A DNA stretch of 64,000 nucleotides from CAZPQK01 sp964588695 (GTDB taxonomy: Bacteria; Krumholzibacteriota; Krumholzibacteriia; WVZY01; JAKEHA01), in NCBI GenBank assembly GCA_964588695.1, contig CAZPQK010000001.1, forward strand, positions 310,001-374,000. Reading direction: 5' to 3'. Shown here piece by piece: positions 1 through 8,373 of this stretch (position 1 is the stretch's first letter; every line of letters begins with the position of its first letter). The notes below the pieces were generated by a model, which did no database searches, was not told where the DNA came from, and saw only the letters and a list, made by a program, of their open reading frames with translations. The translations under genes were made by a program, and so were the position numbers.

Positions 1-2
1 TC

Positions 3-743
3 GACCTGTTTTCGGGCGACGAAGTCCAAACCGGTGTCGGCGGCGCGGCCGAGATTTATTTCTCCGCGGGACACTGGGTCCAACTCGGTGCAAACAGCCG
101 GTCTCAAATCGGAGTCAAGCCTTCGTCGGCCAAAAGCCCTGCGACCGATGAAGAAGGTGTAGAGGTTGTACAGAACTTCTTAAAGCTGCGCTCCGCCGAA
201 GGGACGAGCACCATTAACACGGTTCGCTCCGGCAGTAACAACGCCGAGTTGGTCTCAGTGTTGCCCCAACAAGCCCTGCGTCATCACAACCCCACCTTCG
301 TGTGGCGCAGTTCCGACGCGAGCCTCGAGCTGGAGTTGCTGGTTCGCGCGGAGGGACGGGTGATCTGGTCGGCGAACGTTACGGGTAAGTCCGAGTTGGT
401 TTACCCGCAGGACGCGCCCGCACTTGCAGCCGGTAAGACTTACGACTGGCTCGTGCGTTCGACCGATCCCCTGTTTGGCGAGGTGCAATCGGAAGCGACT
501 TTTTTTACGCTGCTCGACTCCCAGGCCGTCACCGCGCTGACCGAAGCGCTGGATAGTGTGGACAAGAGCAAGGCGTTGGATGCGGCGGCGCGTCACCTGG
601 TTCGTTCGCGAGTGTTCTTCAAGTACGGCCTCATCGAAGACGCAATCGCGGAGATCCAGAGTGCCGCGAGCGCCGATCCCGACAACGAGGCGATCGCCGC
701 GACGCGCAAGGGTTTGATGGACCACTTCGGGATTCAGAACTAA
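3..743 (+). CDS. FecR-domain protein, C-terminal part (gene enters from outside the window)
   Basis: The reading frame is open from the first bases of the window to the stop at 743, so the start lies upstream. The first ~40 visible residues read like a FecR domain (GDEVQTG, then an aliphatic/aromatic strand pattern around AEIYFSAG and WVQLGANS). A middle Ig-like beta segment follows (about residues 85-165), and the last ~70 residues are helical with a TPR-like tail (FKYGLIEDAIAEI, ADPDNEAI). FecR-like domains in this setting are usually periplasmic and interact with sugars or envelope partners; the exact role is unknown. A strong terminator follows 30 bases after the stop, so this is the last gene of its transcript. 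Confidence 0.75.
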   Translation, partial: DLFSGDEVQTGVGGAAEIYFSAGHWVQLGANSRSQIGVKPSSAKSPATDEEGVEVVQNFLKLRSAEGTSTINTVRSGSNNAELVSVLPQQALRHHNPTFVWRSSDASLELELLVRAEGRVIWSANVTGKSELVYPQDAPALAAGKTYDWLVRSTDPLFGEVQSEATFFTLLDSQAVTALTEALDSVDKSKALDAAARHLVRSRVFFKYGLIEDAIAEIQSAASADPDNEAIAATRKGLMDHFGIQN

Positions 744-775
744 CCACCGCAGTCCCGCCATCCCACATGGGACAA

Positions 776-810
776 AGCGACGCCGATGCTAAAGTCGGCG
801 TCGCTTTTTT
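776..810 (+). terminator. Rho-independent terminator
   Basis: Perfect 11-bp stem AGCGACGCCGA / TCGGCGTCGCT with an 8-base loop and six T after the stem. It ends the transcript of the FecR-like gene. Read on the other strand it is followed by TTTGTCC, so it may also stop the converging operon that ends at 869. Confidence 0.9.
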
Positions 811-868
811 ATTGATCAATCGGAACAATCGCAAGCGGCGGCTTAGGAAATGCAGCCAACGGAACACG

Positions 869-2068
869 CTAGCGCGCGCCATACAACGCTTTGATCCGCC
901 CCCACGACGTTTCGCTTATCGGGATTGGGCCAACGTTGATGGTTGCCGACGCCTGCTGCGAGTAGGACGTTGTTCCGTTCTGGTAGGTATTTGTAACTGT
1001 AACCAGTCTTGTTCCCGGTTCGTCGTATTGATGCGCAGTTGTACGATAGGTTCCGTTCTCTGTATACCATCCCGCGTTGGTTGGCACGTCGCCCTCGCCC
1101 CAGTCGATATGAGCGTGGGACAGGTGGGCGAGGTGAATATCATCGGACGTGACCAGGAACACTTCGTTGGGCGCTGCTGTTGCAACCATGTCAATCGTAT
1201 AATAGGGCACTCCAAGACCAACCTCCCACGTTTGTGACCGGCTGCCACCACCATGCGAGATAGCTGATCCGACAATCGTATGTTGTCCCGGCGATACGTA
1301 CACGTGTTCTACGTTCACAGGGATTCTACTCGAACTCGCCGGCGCATGCTCGGGACTTACCCAGAACGTTCCATCGCCAAAGTCGAACGTCACAACCCTC
1401 GTGGTGATATTCATACTGAACGATATTACTTCGCCTTGAATAGTCACCCGAGCAGGCGCGTTGTCGCCAGACGTTGTAACGGTTACATCAAAGTATGGAA
1501 GATACCCCGGTTGGATCATGCAGAGCTCGAGCATCGAAAAACCGGACGACTCGACCCAGTCCAACACAACTGGGTCGTTCATCCGCCATAGAAACTCAGA
1601 TTGAAACACCGCGTTGATAGCCTCGGCGACTTCACGACCAGCGCTGGTCGTGATCAGGTAGCCCACGGCACAGACGCGACCTTCGTCGTCGATAAAACAG
1701 GGACGACTTTGATCGCTATAAAGTCGGTTCCGCGGAAACACTCCGGCATCGACGTACCTGCGGAGGTTTGCCAAGTGACGCGCGCGCGTTTCTTGTAACT
1801 GATCGGAGAGATGTGATACATCACGGCTGGCGAGCAACGAGTGCACGTATTCAAGGTGAATTCGCACGCGTTCGTCGGCGTTAACACCTGGACCCGGAAG
1901 TTCACCAAGGGTAGCAACGTAGCTGATATCGCCGATTACCGCGTTGATGGCAAACCGGAAACCCTCAGGACGTTCAAATATTGGCGCCAGATCTTTGGCG
2001 GCGTGCACTGGTGCGAAACTACACGTCATCAGAGCGCACAATAATGTGATACTCAAGGTGTTCTTCAT
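869..2068 (-). CDS. Secreted protein with conserved N-terminal module and two PKD-like domains (paralog A)
   Basis: 399 residues with a Sec signal peptide (MKNTLSITLLCALMTCSF, cleavage after VHA). The N-terminal ~180 residues form a conserved helical module with the signature CFIDDEGRVCAVGYL and a third Cys in LELCMIQPGY. This module occurs in secreted proteins of unknown function. The C-terminal half contains two PKD/Ig-like repeats (FDFGDGTFW with VEHVYVSPGQH; HIDWGEGD with TTAHQYDEPG), typical of extracellular carbohydrate- or protein-contact domains. The start has a GAGG ribosome-binding site. It lies 32 bases downstream of its paralog, with which it shares long near-identical DNA stretches, so the pair is a tandem duplication. 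Function unknown. Confidence 0.85.
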   Translation of the reverse strand: MKNTLSITLLCALMTCSFAPVHAAKDLAPIFERPEGFRFAINAVIGDISYVATLGELPGPGVNADERVRIHLEYVHSLLASRDVSHLSDQLQETRARHLANLRRYVDAGVFPRNRLYSDQSRPCFIDDEGRVCAVGYLITTSAGREVAEAINAVFQSEFLWRMNDPVVLDWVESSGFSMLELCMIQPGYLPYFDVTVTTSGDNAPARVTIQGEVISFSMNITTRVVTFDFGDGTFWVSPEHAPASSSRIPVNVEHVYVSPGQHTIVGSAISHGGGSRSQTWEVGLGVPYYTIDMVATAAPNEVFLVTSDDIHLAHLSHAHIDWGEGDVPTNAGWYTENGTYRTTAHQYDEPGTRLVTVTNTYQNGTTSYSQQASATINVGPIPISETSWGRIKALYGAR

Positions 2069-2100
2069 TCTTTTACCTCGCTGGGCTGGGGCGCCATCTT

Positions 2101-3297
2101 CTACTGAACCGAATATATCGCCTTGATGCGGCCCCAGGATGTTTGAGCAACTGGTAGCGCACCAACATTAATCGTTGCCGAGGTAGACTCGGTATGGGAG
2201 TCGAATTGCCCAAGGTAGCTGTTGGTCACCGTGACCACGCGCGGGCCCGACTGGGCATACTGGTGCGTTTGCGTTCGGAACACACCGTTCTCAATAAACC
2301 ACCCCGCCCCAGTGGCTGATCCGTCGCCCCAGTCCACCTGCGCACTTGTGAGGTACGGCATGCGAATGTCATCGGCAGTCGTCAAGTACACTTCGTTGGT
2401 GTTAATACCGGTTTCGACCTTGTTAATCGTAAATGACGGTGGTGCAATCGTCAGTTCCCATTCCTCAGCCTCCCAGGCACCATAGTAGGCGAATGCACGA
2501 ACCGTTATCGTATGCGTACCCGGCGAAACCAAGACATGCTCAACGTCTACCGGGACAATGTAGGCAGGTGGTTCATAAACGGCGCTGGTCCACGTAGATC
2601 CGTCGGAAAAGTCGATCGTCACAACCCGAGTTAACGGGCCATTGACGTTCCCGATGTCGAGGACTCGGCCGCGTATGGTTACAATGGCGGGGGCGACGCT
2701 GCTTTCGGTCTCGACCGCAAGATGAAACTCGGGTGCGTAACCCGGTTGAATCATACAAAGCTCGAGCATCGAAAAACCGGACGACTCGACCCATGCGCTT
2801 AACACATCGCCAGTCATTCTCCAAAGGAAGGCCGACTGGAATTTGTCGTTAATCGCTTCCGCTACGTCGCGGCCAGCGCTAGTCTCGACCAGGTATCCCA
2901 CGGCGCAGATGCGCCCTTTGTCATCAATAAAACAGGGACGATTCTGATCCGTGTAAAACCTGTTCTTGGGAAACTCCCCCGCATCGATGTAGCGGCGCAG
3001 ATGCTGTAGGTGTTTGGAACGATTTTGTTTTTGCTGCGGTGTGAGATGCGTGACATCGCGGTGCGAAAGTAATGAGTGTACATATTCCAGATGCACTCGA
3101 ACTCTGTGATCGGCAGCTACTGCAGGACCGGGCAGTTGGCCATAAGCGACCAAATAGCTGATATCGCCAATCACCGCATTGATGGCAAATCGAAACGCTT
3201 CCGGCCGTTCAAAACGCTCTGGCATTGTCTCGGCGGCCACGCCTTGCGTTGCCCATACCATGGCCGCGATTCCTATTAACGGTTTCACTAGCTTCAT
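2101..3297 (-). CDS. Secreted protein with conserved N-terminal module and two PKD-like domains (paralog B)
   Basis: 398 residues, same architecture as the next gene downstream (paralog A): signal peptide ending at VAA, N-terminal module with CFIDDKGRICAVGYL and LELCMIQPGYAPEF, then two PKD-like domains (TIDFSDGSTW, VEHVLVSPGTH; QVDWGDGSA, THQYAQSGPR). Its ATG shares one base with the TAA stop of the upstream 896-residue gene (TAATG), so translation is probably coupled. A 35-bp stretch starting at AGCTCGAGCATCGAAAAACC is identical in both paralogs, pointing to recent duplication or gene conversion. Function unknown; the coupling suggests it works with the sorting-domain protein upstream. Confidence 0.85.
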   Translation of the reverse strand: MKLVKPLIGIAAMVWATQGVAAETMPERFERPEAFRFAINAVIGDISYLVAYGQLPGPAVAADHRVRVHLEYVHSLLSHRDVTHLTPQQKQNRSKHLQHLRRYIDAGEFPKNRFYTDQNRPCFIDDKGRICAVGYLVETSAGRDVAEAINDKFQSAFLWRMTGDVLSAWVESSGFSMLELCMIQPGYAPEFHLAVETESSVAPAIVTIRGRVLDIGNVNGPLTRVVTIDFSDGSTWTSAVYEPPAYIVPVDVEHVLVSPGTHTITVRAFAYYGAWEAEEWELTIAPPSFTINKVETGINTNEVYLTTADDIRMPYLTSAQVDWGDGSATGAGWFIENGVFRTQTHQYAQSGPRVVTVTNSYLGQFDSHTESTSATINVGALPVAQTSWGRIKAIYSVQ

Positions 3298-5987
3298 TAC
3301 TTGATCACCACCATTTTACGCGTAAGCAACACACCGTTGGTTTGCAGCCGCAAGAAATATACGCCCGTCGCAACCTGTTGCCCCTGGGCTGTCAGTCCGT
3401 TCCACTGCACGCGATGGGCGCCGGCGGCTTTGTGTTCGTTGACCAGTTCCACGATGCGTGTTCCGCGCACGTCGAATATGGCCAACGTCACCTCTGAGCC
3501 GCCACGGGGAACGTCGTAGCGAATCGTCGTTGTCGGGTTAAACGGGTTTGGCCAGTTTTGATACAACATGGCCGTTGCCGGTAACACTTCCGGGGCGCTG
3601 GTGGGAAGGTCTTCGGCCAGTAAGCAGGCCGAGAACTCCGATGTGTTCCCGTTCTGGTCGCTGGCTGTCGCGGTAATCACTTCACCTACCGCAAACGCAT
3701 CGACAACAACGTTGATTACCGCATCGCCCACACTATTGGTCGTCACCTGGGTAGACCCCAAATACCTCTCACCCTCACCGTTTCCGGTGGTATCACATTC
3801 CGCGTTAGCGAAAATGTCGACCCAGAAGTCGTGGTCGGGTGCGCTGTTTAACGTACCTTCTACACGATACAACGTTGAATAGGCAGCCGTCATGATCGGG
3901 TAGTTCTGTAGCAGATTCGGTCCGCCGTCGACATCCAACAGATCGTTTGCCACCGGAGCAGAGCCTGACAGCACAATTCCTCTGCCTCCGTTGGAATGAA
4001 TCGAATTACCACGAATGTGATGCCCGGTTCCCGAGTTCGGCCACAGAAAAATACCCGCCTCTCGGTTATATGCGATCTGATTGCCTTTACCCGCTTCCGG
4101 GCCGCCTATGCAACTGTTCCCACCAGAGACGAAGGAGAAGTCGCCGACTCGGATACCGTATTCGTTAGCGCCGGGGATACCGTCGGGGCGCACTCCAACC
4201 CAGCTGTCAAACAGCGTGTCGAATTCAGCGTGAAACCAGACGCCAATCTCAAACCCGGTGATGGCGATTCCCTGCACCCGACTGCGATTGCCGTCAAACC
4301 ACAAACCGTAGGTTAGCGAGTCACCGCCGCAAATACCAACCATCGGCGTGCCCGTGTACCCCGGTTGAGTTTTCCCGTCGACAACGACCGGCGACGAAAG
4401 TTGGGGCAGGTCGGTTTCTGGAAATATGTCGTGCGGCCCCATACCTGGAATTGCAAAAGAAATTGTATTGCGGTCGGGACTTAAATTCGCGTCCACGATC
4501 GCCTGACGAAGCGAACCCGGTCCCGCATCGGCGGTTGTCGTCACGACTAGATCGACCGACGACCGAGCACGAATGGTAATGTTGTCAATGAGCGGGCCCT
4601 GACTATGACAAGCGCCGCTGCCCAATGCATCGCAAAACAAGTAACAATAGTCGGCCGCACCAATCGCGACCTGGATGTGGGTAGCTTCCGGATGCACGTA
4701 CGGAAACAACTCATAGACGGGGCGTTTCCACTCCTTGTCCGGATCGTGGTACAAAAATTCGTCGGTTTGCCAATCCGTCCACAGGCCGCCTACCAACGAT
4801 CGTACGCGCCACCGAAAAAACACAAGGTTGTCGACGGGTAAATCGGTATAAATGTCGAAGGACATTTGCACGCTTTCTCGAGTCGAAACAGCGGCCCCGC
4901 TGGTGTCGGTGCTTAACGATATGGCAGGCGACTGAAGTTCGTTGTGAAAGTAGTCCTGGCTTAGTCGCGACTCCGGCGTCGTGGCGTGGGGAACCACGGC
5001 CTGGGCCGGGAATCCGCCGCATGTGTAATCGTCGGGTGATCCGGCAAAGAATCCCCATAACCGAGACGTGTTCGTGTATGCGGAGTCCTCTTGCAAAACC
5101 GAACTGCCATCGAAAAGGCCGGCGAACTCACCAAACGCCAAATCACCCGACCAGAAACCGTCGAGCGTAGCCAGGTCGCCAACTGTTTCATTTTCGAAGT
5201 CCTGGAAGTTGATAACGCCGAGCGAATCACCCACCCACAGGCTGTCAACAATTGCCGCGCCGTTTGTGTCCCACGCACCATCCTGATCCGACCACGCGGG
5301 GTCCGATTGAAAACGCAGCCGCACAGAAACGGTTGGACCCAGGTTGGCCTTATTTACCACCGCCGTAACTAGCGTGTCACCAATGCCATCAAACACGGTT
5401 TGACCGTTGGGATTCGCGTTTACCCATTGGTCACTGGCATTCAGATACTCAACGTAAAAGTAATCGTAGCCGGGCTCCGTGTCGTAACTAAACAAAAACG
5501 AAACCGTCAAATCTCCCGTCGTGGAGAACTCTTGCGATCGAAACGTTTGAACCCACCGGTTTCCATATCCAGGTAACGTTGCCCAGTCTGCATACAACAC
5601 CGAGTCGGGGCGAAGCCCGCACCACATCGACTGCGAACCTTCTAGAGACTGGTACTGAGATGGCAAACCTACAAAATCGTCAACGTGCCAAAACACATCG
5701 GTGTACGACAGGTCTTCAACCGTCCAACCTTGCGCATCGGCACCGCCCATGCCGTCTTCGAAATCAAAGTGCGCCAACACCGACGTGTCGCCAGAAGCAA
5801 CATGTGCCGTCGGTTGGTCCAGTCGAAGCAGCGATGCCGACATCGTGACGTCGCCGAGCCGAACAACCTGGGGAGTTGATTCAATCAGTGGGGTCTGCGT
5901 AGGGCGGGTCGCGTCGGTTCGAGAAAAAACACCGACCGCGACCGCAAGAATCGCCAGCACGAGGGCAACCACAAGAAGCTTTTGCAA
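3297..5987 (-). CDS. Large secreted beta-helix protein with FlgD-Ig-like C-terminal sorting domain
   Basis: 896 residues. The start is TTG with GGAG eight bases upstream, followed by a signal/anchor segment (KLLVVALVLAILAVAVGVFS). The N-terminal ~480 residues are two or three beta-sandwich domains with jelly-roll-like character. A segment then opens with TTTADAGPGSLRQAI and is followed by short beta-helix turns (IAITGFEIGVWF, IGGPEAGKGNQIAYN), as in CSLREA-type right-handed beta-helix proteins. The last ~85 residues are the sorting domain (NWPNPFNPTTTI, FDVRG, VATGVYFLRL, TRKMVVIK). This predicts export across the outer membrane or surface attachment. First gene of a three-gene operon with the paralog pair. 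Confidence 0.85.
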   Translation of the reverse strand: MQKLLVVALVLAILAVAVGVFSRTDATRPTQTPLIESTPQVVRLGDVTMSASLLRLDQPTAHVASGDTSVLAHFDFEDGMGGADAQGWTVEDLSYTDVFWHVDDFVGLPSQYQSLEGSQSMWCGLRPDSVLYADWATLPGYGNRWVQTFRSQEFSTTGDLTVSFLFSYDTEPGYDYFYVEYLNASDQWVNANPNGQTVFDGIGDTLVTAVVNKANLGPTVSVRLRFQSDPAWSDQDGAWDTNGAAIVDSLWVGDSLGVINFQDFENETVGDLATLDGFWSGDLAFGEFAGLFDGSSVLQEDSAYTNTSRLWGFFAGSPDDYTCGGFPAQAVVPHATTPESRLSQDYFHNELQSPAISLSTDTSGAAVSTRESVQMSFDIYTDLPVDNLVFFRWRVRSLVGGLWTDWQTDEFLYHDPDKEWKRPVYELFPYVHPEATHIQVAIGAADYCYLFCDALGSGACHSQGPLIDNITIRARSSVDLVVTTTADAGPGSLRQAIVDANLSPDRNTISFAIPGMGPHDIFPETDLPQLSSPVVVDGKTQPGYTGTPMVGICGGDSLTYGLWFDGNRSRVQGIAITGFEIGVWFHAEFDTLFDSWVGVRPDGIPGANEYGIRVGDFSFVSGGNSCIGGPEAGKGNQIAYNREAGIFLWPNSGTGHHIRGNSIHSNGGRGIVLSGSAPVANDLLDVDGGPNLLQNYPIMTAAYSTLYRVEGTLNSAPDHDFWVDIFANAECDTTGNGEGERYLGSTQVTTNSVGDAVINVVVDAFAVGEVITATASDQNGNTSEFSACLLAEDLPTSAPEVLPATAMLYQNWPNPFNPTTTIRYDVPRGGSEVTLAIFDVRGTRIVELVNEHKAAGAHRVQWNGLTAQGQQVATGVYFLRLQTNGVLLTRKMVVIK

Positions 5988-6177
5988 GATTATCGCTCCG
6001 TCTGAGCAAACGGGCAGCGACGCGTTCGTTACGGGGGGAGCGCGGATAACGTCGCACTGTTAGCTATAAGGTTAGCAGGCGTTGGTGTGCCCGTCAACTC
6101 ACCCACGTTCCCGCGGGCTGGTGCCCAACTCGCGCAAGTCATTGTCTTTACACACCAGAACGGGTAATCTGGAGCCC

Positions 6178-7755
6178 ATGGAAGTGTCCTCGATTGGGGG
6201 CTACGCGGTAGAATCCTTGCTCGGCGAAGGCGGCATGGGCAAGGTCTTTAAGGCCAAAGACACCACCCTGGACCGTCCGGTGGCCGTTAAGGTGATCCGG
6301 CCGGAAGTCCTCGACCAGGACGGCAAGGAACGTTTTCTCCGCGAAGCCCGCGCCTGTTCAAAGATCAACCATCCCAATGTCATCACCGTCTACGCGGCGG
6401 GGGAAGACAAAGGTATGCCCTACATGGCCATGGAGTTCGTCCAGGGCCGCACCCTTAAGGACATTGTCGACGAAGGGCCCGTGTTGTGGCAGCAAGCCGC
6501 CCGCTGGATGGTACAGCTGCTCGACGCGCTCGACCGACTGCACGCTGAAGGAATTGTCCACCGCGACCTAAAGCCCGATAACGTCATGGTTACCGATGAC
6601 GGGCACATCAAGTTAATGGACTTTGGGCTCGCCCACTTGCAAGCTGCACAGACTTTGACACAAGCGGGCACGACGCTCGGCACCATTCCCTACATGTCGC
6701 CGGAACAGGTCCAGGGTAAGAAGGCGGAGGCGCGCAGCGACCTGTTCAGCATGGGAATCATGCTGCACGAAATGCTTACCGGCATTCATCCATTTCGCGG
6801 CGAGCATCCCATGGCGGTGATGTATTCCATCCAGAACGAAACTCCGAAACCGATGAACGTCGTGTCGACCGAGTTTCCTACGGGATTGCAGGGCATTGTC
6901 GACAAAGCCATGGAAAAGAACGTCGACAAACGCTACGCCTCGGCCGGCGAGTTTCGTGACGCCCTGCAAATGATTCTGGGTGAGAGCTTGCGCACGGTAG
7001 CCGCCAACGTTGCGGAACCGACCAAGAAGGGGTTGCCCGCTTGGGTTTATGCGGTGATCGGTGTCGCCATCGTTGCCGGCGTTGTGTGGGCGTTTACTCG
7101 CGGCGGACATGACACAGAGTTTGATCGGGCACAGGCGATCGCGTTAAACGAGCAGGGCGAGTTGGCGCGTGACGCCGGCGAAATCGACGAAGCCGCGCGT
7201 TTGTTTAATGAGTCGGTCGCCGCCGACCCGACGTTTGCGGTTCCATTGACCAACCTGGGTTCAATTGCGTTTGAACAACGCGAGTACGAATACGCTTCCG
7301 GAATGTACAGTCGTGCGCTTGATGCCGACAGCAATAGCGTAGTTGCGTGGATGAACCTTGCAGATATTAAGCGCATCCAGGGTGACTTTGCCTCTGCCGA
7401 AAGGTATTTCAGTCGGGCCGTCGAAACGGCGCGAGAACTGAACGACCCGGCACCTAAGGTTTACAACAACTATGGAGTATTACTGCTACTCGACCTGAAA
7501 CGCCCGCAAGCCGCAGTTAACGTTCTCAACCAGGGGCGCGATCTTTCTCCGACCGACCCCGATCTCATGCGCAACCTGGGGCGTGCGTTTCAAGCGATGG
7601 ACGCACCCGAAACTGCATACGTTAAACTGTGGCATCAGGGGTTAGCACGTAACCCCGGTAACGAATTCTTGATTCGGGTTCTCGCGGATCATCACCGCGG
7701 AGCCGGTCGCGCCGATAGCATCGCGTATTACCTTAGCCAACTCGCCGGTGAGTAG
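6178..7755 (+). CDS. Transmembrane Ser/Thr protein kinase with extracytoplasmic TPR domain
   Basis: 525 residues from the ATG at 6178 (GGAG five bases before it); an upstream in-frame ATG at 6082 would add 32 residues that resemble nothing. Hanks-type kinase, residues ~8-270: glycine loop GEGGMGKV, Lys38 in VAVKVI, catalytic HRDLKPDN (Asp130), DFG at 148-150, and SPEQ in the P+1 region. One membrane helix at about 287-306 separates it from three or four TPR repeats (320-525), which should be periplasmic. This is the PknB-like kinase-TM-TPR plan. It is transcribed away from the sorting-domain operon and ends six bases from the converging DinB gene. Substrates are not apparent. Confidence 0.92.
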   Translation: MEVSSIGGYAVESLLGEGGMGKVFKAKDTTLDRPVAVKVIRPEVLDQDGKERFLREARACSKINHPNVITVYAAGEDKGMPYMAMEFVQGRTLKDIVDEGPVLWQQAARWMVQLLDALDRLHAEGIVHRDLKPDNVMVTDDGHIKLMDFGLAHLQAAQTLTQAGTTLGTIPYMSPEQVQGKKAEARSDLFSMGIMLHEMLTGIHPFRGEHPMAVMYSIQNETPKPMNVVSTEFPTGLQGIVDKAMEKNVDKRYASAGEFRDALQMILGESLRTVAANVAEPTKKGLPAWVYAVIGVAIVAGVVWAFTRGGHDTEFDRAQAIALNEQGELARDAGEIDEAARLFNESVAADPTFAVPLTNLGSIAFEQREYEYASGMYSRALDADSNSVVAWMNLADIKRIQGDFASAERYFSRAVETARELNDPAPKVYNNYGVLLLLDLKRPQAAVNVLNQGRDLSPTDPDLMRNLGRAFQAMDAPETAYVKLWHQGLARNPGNEFLIRVLADHHRGAGRADSIAYYLSQLAGE

Positions 7756-7761
7756 TCGTCG

Positions 7762-8229
7762 CTAGTCATCGAGAATTCCCAAACGAACTGCGATAATATA
7801 ATCCGTCCCGGGTGGATCAAAACCCGCTTGCCTCATGTCGGCGGCAATTTGCCCGCGGTGATACGCCGAGTGAGTGATCACGTGCAGCAACGAGTCAAGA
7901 ACGCCGCCGTGGTGACTGCTCCCGGTGGTACTCTTGTAGTTGTATTCGCGTAAGAGTTCTCCGTCAGTAACGATTTCGAAGTATTCGGTCCAGAGACGAG
8001 CAGTGTGCTCAAGGTTGCGATTGCATTCGTCGATGGACCAATCGGGAAATACCGGAAACGGTTGTGCTTCGTCGCGAATACGGTTCAGCCAAATCCGCTC
8101 GGCCGAAATAATATGCGCCATGCGACCGACTGCAATTTCGGGTGGCATTCCGGTTTCCGCCAAAGCGTCCACCATCATCCGGTTCGCCCAACCATTGTAA
8201 CGAAACCGTCGCCTGAGTGTTGCGATCAT
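7762..8229 (-). CDS. DinB-family metalloprotein
   Basis: 155 residues from the ATG at 8229. A longer frame running up to 8373 would start inside the terminator of the upstream gene and can be dismissed. Four-helix DinB/YfiT fold with a plausible His triad: one His in RMAHIISAERIW and two in HVITHSAYHRGQIA. Members bind a divalent metal; many are thiol transferases or of unknown function, and the name reflects damage induction in Bacillus. Single gene, converging on the kinase gene. Confidence 0.85.
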   Translation of the reverse strand: MIATLRRRFRYNGWANRMMVDALAETGMPPEIAVGRMAHIISAERIWLNRIRDEAQPFPVFPDWSIDECNRNLEHTARLWTEYFEIVTDGELLREYNYKSTTGSSHHGGVLDSLLHVITHSAYHRGQIAADMRQAGFDPPGTDYIIAVRLGILDD

Positions 8230-8301
8230 AGCCTGCCCTGCTACTCCCCGCGAGTTAGTGTTGACGCTGATAGCATAACCTAGCGGAGCAAGACTTCCCG
8301 C

Positions 8302-8337
8302 AAAAAAGGGGCGCTTCTCCCATAAAGAAGCGCCCCT
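8302..8337 (-). terminator. Rho-independent terminator of the tricorn-like protease gene
   Basis: Perfect 12-bp stem AGGGGCGCTTCT / AGAAGCGCCCCT with a 7-base loop. On the minus strand the stem is followed by a run of T, 37 bases after the protease stop codon. Confidence 0.92.
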
Positions 8338-8373
8338 AAAACTCCGAGCCCCAGTGTTACTTTGTAAAAACAC

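Noticed and set aside
8230..8373. N-terminal extension of the DinB-family frame
   Set aside because: It reads through the strong terminator of the upstream gene; the ATG at 8229 gives the normal DinB length.
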